This document shows positions 30,816-32,491 of a stretch of DNA of 32,491 nt, piece after piece; position 1 is the stretch's first letter, and each line of letters opens with the position of its first letter. The notes beneath the pieces are model-generated. The model was not told where the DNA came from. It worked only from the letters and a program-made list of their open reading frames with translations, and searched no databases. Position numbers and translations under genes: made by a program. Location: positions 1 to 32,491 of the forward strand of contig RAYY01000046.1 of assembly GCA_003611875.1 (NCBI GenBank). The letters run 5' to 3'. The DNA comes from a bacterium D16-56. GTDB taxonomy: Bacteria; Bacillota; Clostridia; Lachnospirales; Lachnospiraceae.

Positions 30816-32237
30816 CTACGGATTCTTTTCAAAAAATCCATCCACCCTGGCCTTGATTTCCGCATGGCCCAGGGTCTTTAACAGATATCCCGACGGCTTT
30901 AAGGACAACACCCCTTTGACACTGTCCGCATCGTCCCTGGCAGTCAGAAAAATAACCGGAATATCCTCCGAATGAGTTTCCGAACGAAGCAGTTCCAGGG
31001 TTTGCTTCCCGTTGCAGATAGGCATATCATAATCCAGCAGGATCAGGTCCGGCCGGTTGAGGGTGACGGTGCGGATTGCAGCCAGACCGTTGTCAACCGT
31101 GGAAACCTCATAATCCCAGCCCAGCAGATTCTTAAGCCCCTGCCGCATGGTGGCAGAATCATCTACCACCAGAACTTTCTTCTTCGGAGGCTGGGCCTCC
31201 AGCTCCTGTCGCTCCTTGAGATAATGGGCCACTTCATCCAGGGCATTCTCCGGGCTGATGGGGATCCCCGGGGACTCGCTGATCTGGTCCGGTGTCAGAA
31301 TACAGCAGGCAAAATATCCCTCCCCAGTATCAAACAGCAGACTTGCCACACGCTTGCGCTCCTCAAATACCTTCTGGAACTGATCGTAGGAAAGAAGGTT
31401 CTCCTCTTTTAGCGTGGGGTTATCCCCTTTCAGGAAGACTTTAATAACCCGCCCCGCAAACCGCTGCATGGTATATCTGGCATTATGAAGCAGTGCCGTG
31501 CTCAGCTTGCCGGACTTGTTCCCCATCACCTCACCGATGGTCCGGAGCAGAAGCTTTTCCTCAAAGGCCAGCAGCATCTCCTGGGTCTTCCCGTTCTCCA
31601 CTGTTTCATAGACCAGACGATAATAGATCCCGGTTCCGAACTTCTCTCCATTGTAAGCGTCGCTGATCATCTCCGGTTTCACCAGAAAGATCTGGTACAT
31701 AACCTGGGTGATGGCCCGCTTCACAGAGTTAAGCTCTCCCTCCTCCAGAAGATCCACCCACATACTGCTCTGCCTGCCGGTAATGGCCTGGTCCTCCATG
31801 GTGGTATGTCCGATCAGCCATCCGGCACAGACTCCCAGGAAATGGTCAATAGCTTCCAGCGAATAATCTGCCTGATCCAGCTCCCGTTCCAGGGCCGGAA
31901 GGGTCTTCTCCCGAAATCCCTTATGGATACGGCTGTGCTGCTCCAGCCCACCGTAATCAATGGAGGCCATATAGAGCTCTTCATCTGCAAAATGTTTCAG
32001 TGCATGCTGCTTGAATAACTCAATCCCCTTCCGGCAGGCCTTCCGGCTGTTCTTTCCGCCAATCCAGCCGCTTTTTTTCTGTGTCAGAAGAAAAAGACTG
32101 TTGATCCCCTCAAAAAGTTGCTGATGCTCTTTGTCAATGTTGTCTACTCCGATATTAAACTCTTCTTTCCACGTAAATTGAGTACTCATGTGGTCTTCTG
32201 CCGCCAGGAATACGGATAAGCACTCCTGCAGTGCCAT
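30816..32237 (-). CDS. Bacteriohemerythrin / CheX-like / response-regulator receiver fusion
   Basis: A 473-residue cytoplasmic sensor-regulator. Hemerythrin domain (about 24-155): all seven di-iron ligands of bacteriohemerythrins are present at the right spacing (H38, H82, E86, H101, H105, H144, D149), so O2 or NO binding is likely. The middle region (about 168-275) resembles CheX/CheC-type phosphatase domains (LLLRTIGEVMGN, ALLHNARYTMQRFAG); this match is by eye. The receiver domain (about 350-470) has VVDDSATMR, phospho-acceptor D402 (LLDYDMP), T433 and K454. There is no DNA-binding or enzymatic output domain. AAAAGGGGA supports the ATG at 32237; the next Met (residue 17) has a weaker site. 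It is probably monocistronic. Confidence 0.9.
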   Translation of the reverse strand: MALQECLSVFLAAEDHMSTQFTWKEEFNIGVDNIDKEHQQLFEGINSLFLLTQKKSGWIGGKNSRKACRKGIELFKQHALKHFADEELYMASIDYGGLEQHSRIHKGFREKTLPALERELDQADYSLEAIDHFLGVCAGWLIGHTTMEDQAITGRQSSMWVDLLEEGELNSVKRAITQVMYQIFLVKPEMISDAYNGEKFGTGIYYRLVYETVENGKTQEMLLAFEEKLLLRTIGEVMGNKSGKLSTALLHNARYTMQRFAGRVIKVFLKGDNPTLKEENLLSYDQFQKVFEERKRVASLLFDTGEGYFACCILTPDQISESPGIPISPENALDEVAHYLKERQELEAQPPKKKVLVVDDSATMRQGLKNLLGWDYEVSTVDNGLAAIRTVTLNRPDLILLDYDMPICNGKQTLELLRSETHSEDIPVIFLTARDDADSVKGVLSLKPSGYLLKTLGHAEIKARVDGFFEKNP

Positions 32238-32351
32238 CGTCCCATTCCCCTTTTTGTGATGCTATGTCCGGCAGGCTCTCCTTTCTTGTTTTTTGAACAT
32301 TTTCCCAACGATTGTATCACTCTGTTTCTGGAATATGCAGGAATTTTTGTA

Positions 32352-32380
32352 ATTATATAACACTTTTTCAAATGATTCAA
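32352..32380 (-). promoter_or_regulatory. Promoter of the hemerythrin/receiver gene
   Basis: On the minus strand a perfect TATAAT (32352-32357) lies 17 bases after TTGAAT (32375-32380). Transcription would start near 32345, giving a leader of about 108 bases to the start codon. No operator repeat is obvious. Confidence 0.7.
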
Positions 32381-32460
32381 GATGTTATCCCGGTAGATTC
32401 CCGGCAAATGGTGCGTGTGAGTTACTTTTCACGGCCTGGGGAAATAGGGCATGATTACAA

Positions 32461-32479
32461 GGGACTCCCGAGAGTCCCT
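32461..32479. terminator. Hairpin at the right edge
   Basis: GGGACTC and GAGTCCC enclose CCGA (about 32461-32478). On the minus strand it is followed by TTGTAATC, a weak T tract. It could end a leftward gene lying beyond the window. No coding region is visible between it and the promoter at 32380. Confidence 0.4.
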
Positions 32480-32491
32480 CATCCTGCTTTA

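Noticed and set aside
30614-30865. Leftward 83-codon frame beyond the hemerythrin/receiver gene
   Set aside because: It overlaps the end of that gene out of frame, lacks a ribosome binding site and resembles no family.
1-32491. CRISPR array
   Set aside because: No regularly spaced direct repeats were seen anywhere in the window.

Overview
The window looks like chromosome from an anaerobic Firmicute of the class Clostridia, most likely Lachnospiraceae. Supporting signs are a Gram-positive PolC replicase, the gene order pyrH-frr-uppS-cdsA-dxr-rseP-ispG-polC, an early-cobalt-insertion (anaerobic) cobalamin pathway with CbiK, the [FeFe]-hydrogenase maturase HydF, strong AGGAGG-type ribosome binding sites and moderate GC. 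The genus cannot be fixed from the sequence alone.

Layout, left to right. Positions 1-850 hold the first codons of a leftward gene cut by the window edge, hairpins and a decayed transposase fragment. Positions 851-1213 hold three leftward tRNA genes (Pro-CGG, Glu-CTC, Thr-CGT) with a promoter and terminators. From 15456 down to 1303 runs a leftward housekeeping cluster: pyrH, frr, uppS, cdsA, dxr, rseP, then a foreign-looking AT-rich three-gene cassette (7189-10022), then ispG and polC. From 22528 down to 15493 runs a leftward cobalamin operon (cbiK, cobJ, cobT, cbiF, cobQ, cbiC) with an 8-oxoguanine glycosylase gene at its end. From 26699 down to 22589 runs hydF with a three-gene ABC importer, behind a promoter and a leader that ends in an intrinsic terminator. 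Positions 26769-30815 are accessory DNA: rightward AAA-ATPase/PD-(D/E)XK genes (one broken, one intact), a leftward SymE-like toxin gene, a decayed SymE copy and other debris. The last gene (30816-32237, leftward) is a hemerythrin/CheX-like/receiver fusion.

How the genes work together. The housekeeping cluster joins translation (frr), nucleotide supply (pyrH), envelope lipid and isoprenoid synthesis (uppS, cdsA, dxr, ispG), membrane proteolysis (rseP) and replication (polC). The cob genes cover cobalt insertion, several ring methylations, the C-methyl shift, amidation and lower-ligand activation. The remaining cob genes must lie elsewhere.

The most interesting feature is the cassette between rseP and ispG. 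It encodes a stand-alone DUF262 protein, a small ABC-type ATPase and a PtuB-like HNH nuclease, translationally coupled and lying in the same direction inside an essential operon. It resembles a cross between Septu (ATPase plus HNH) and GmrSD (DUF262 plus HNH), and I know of no named defence system with exactly this composition. Its defence role is inference.
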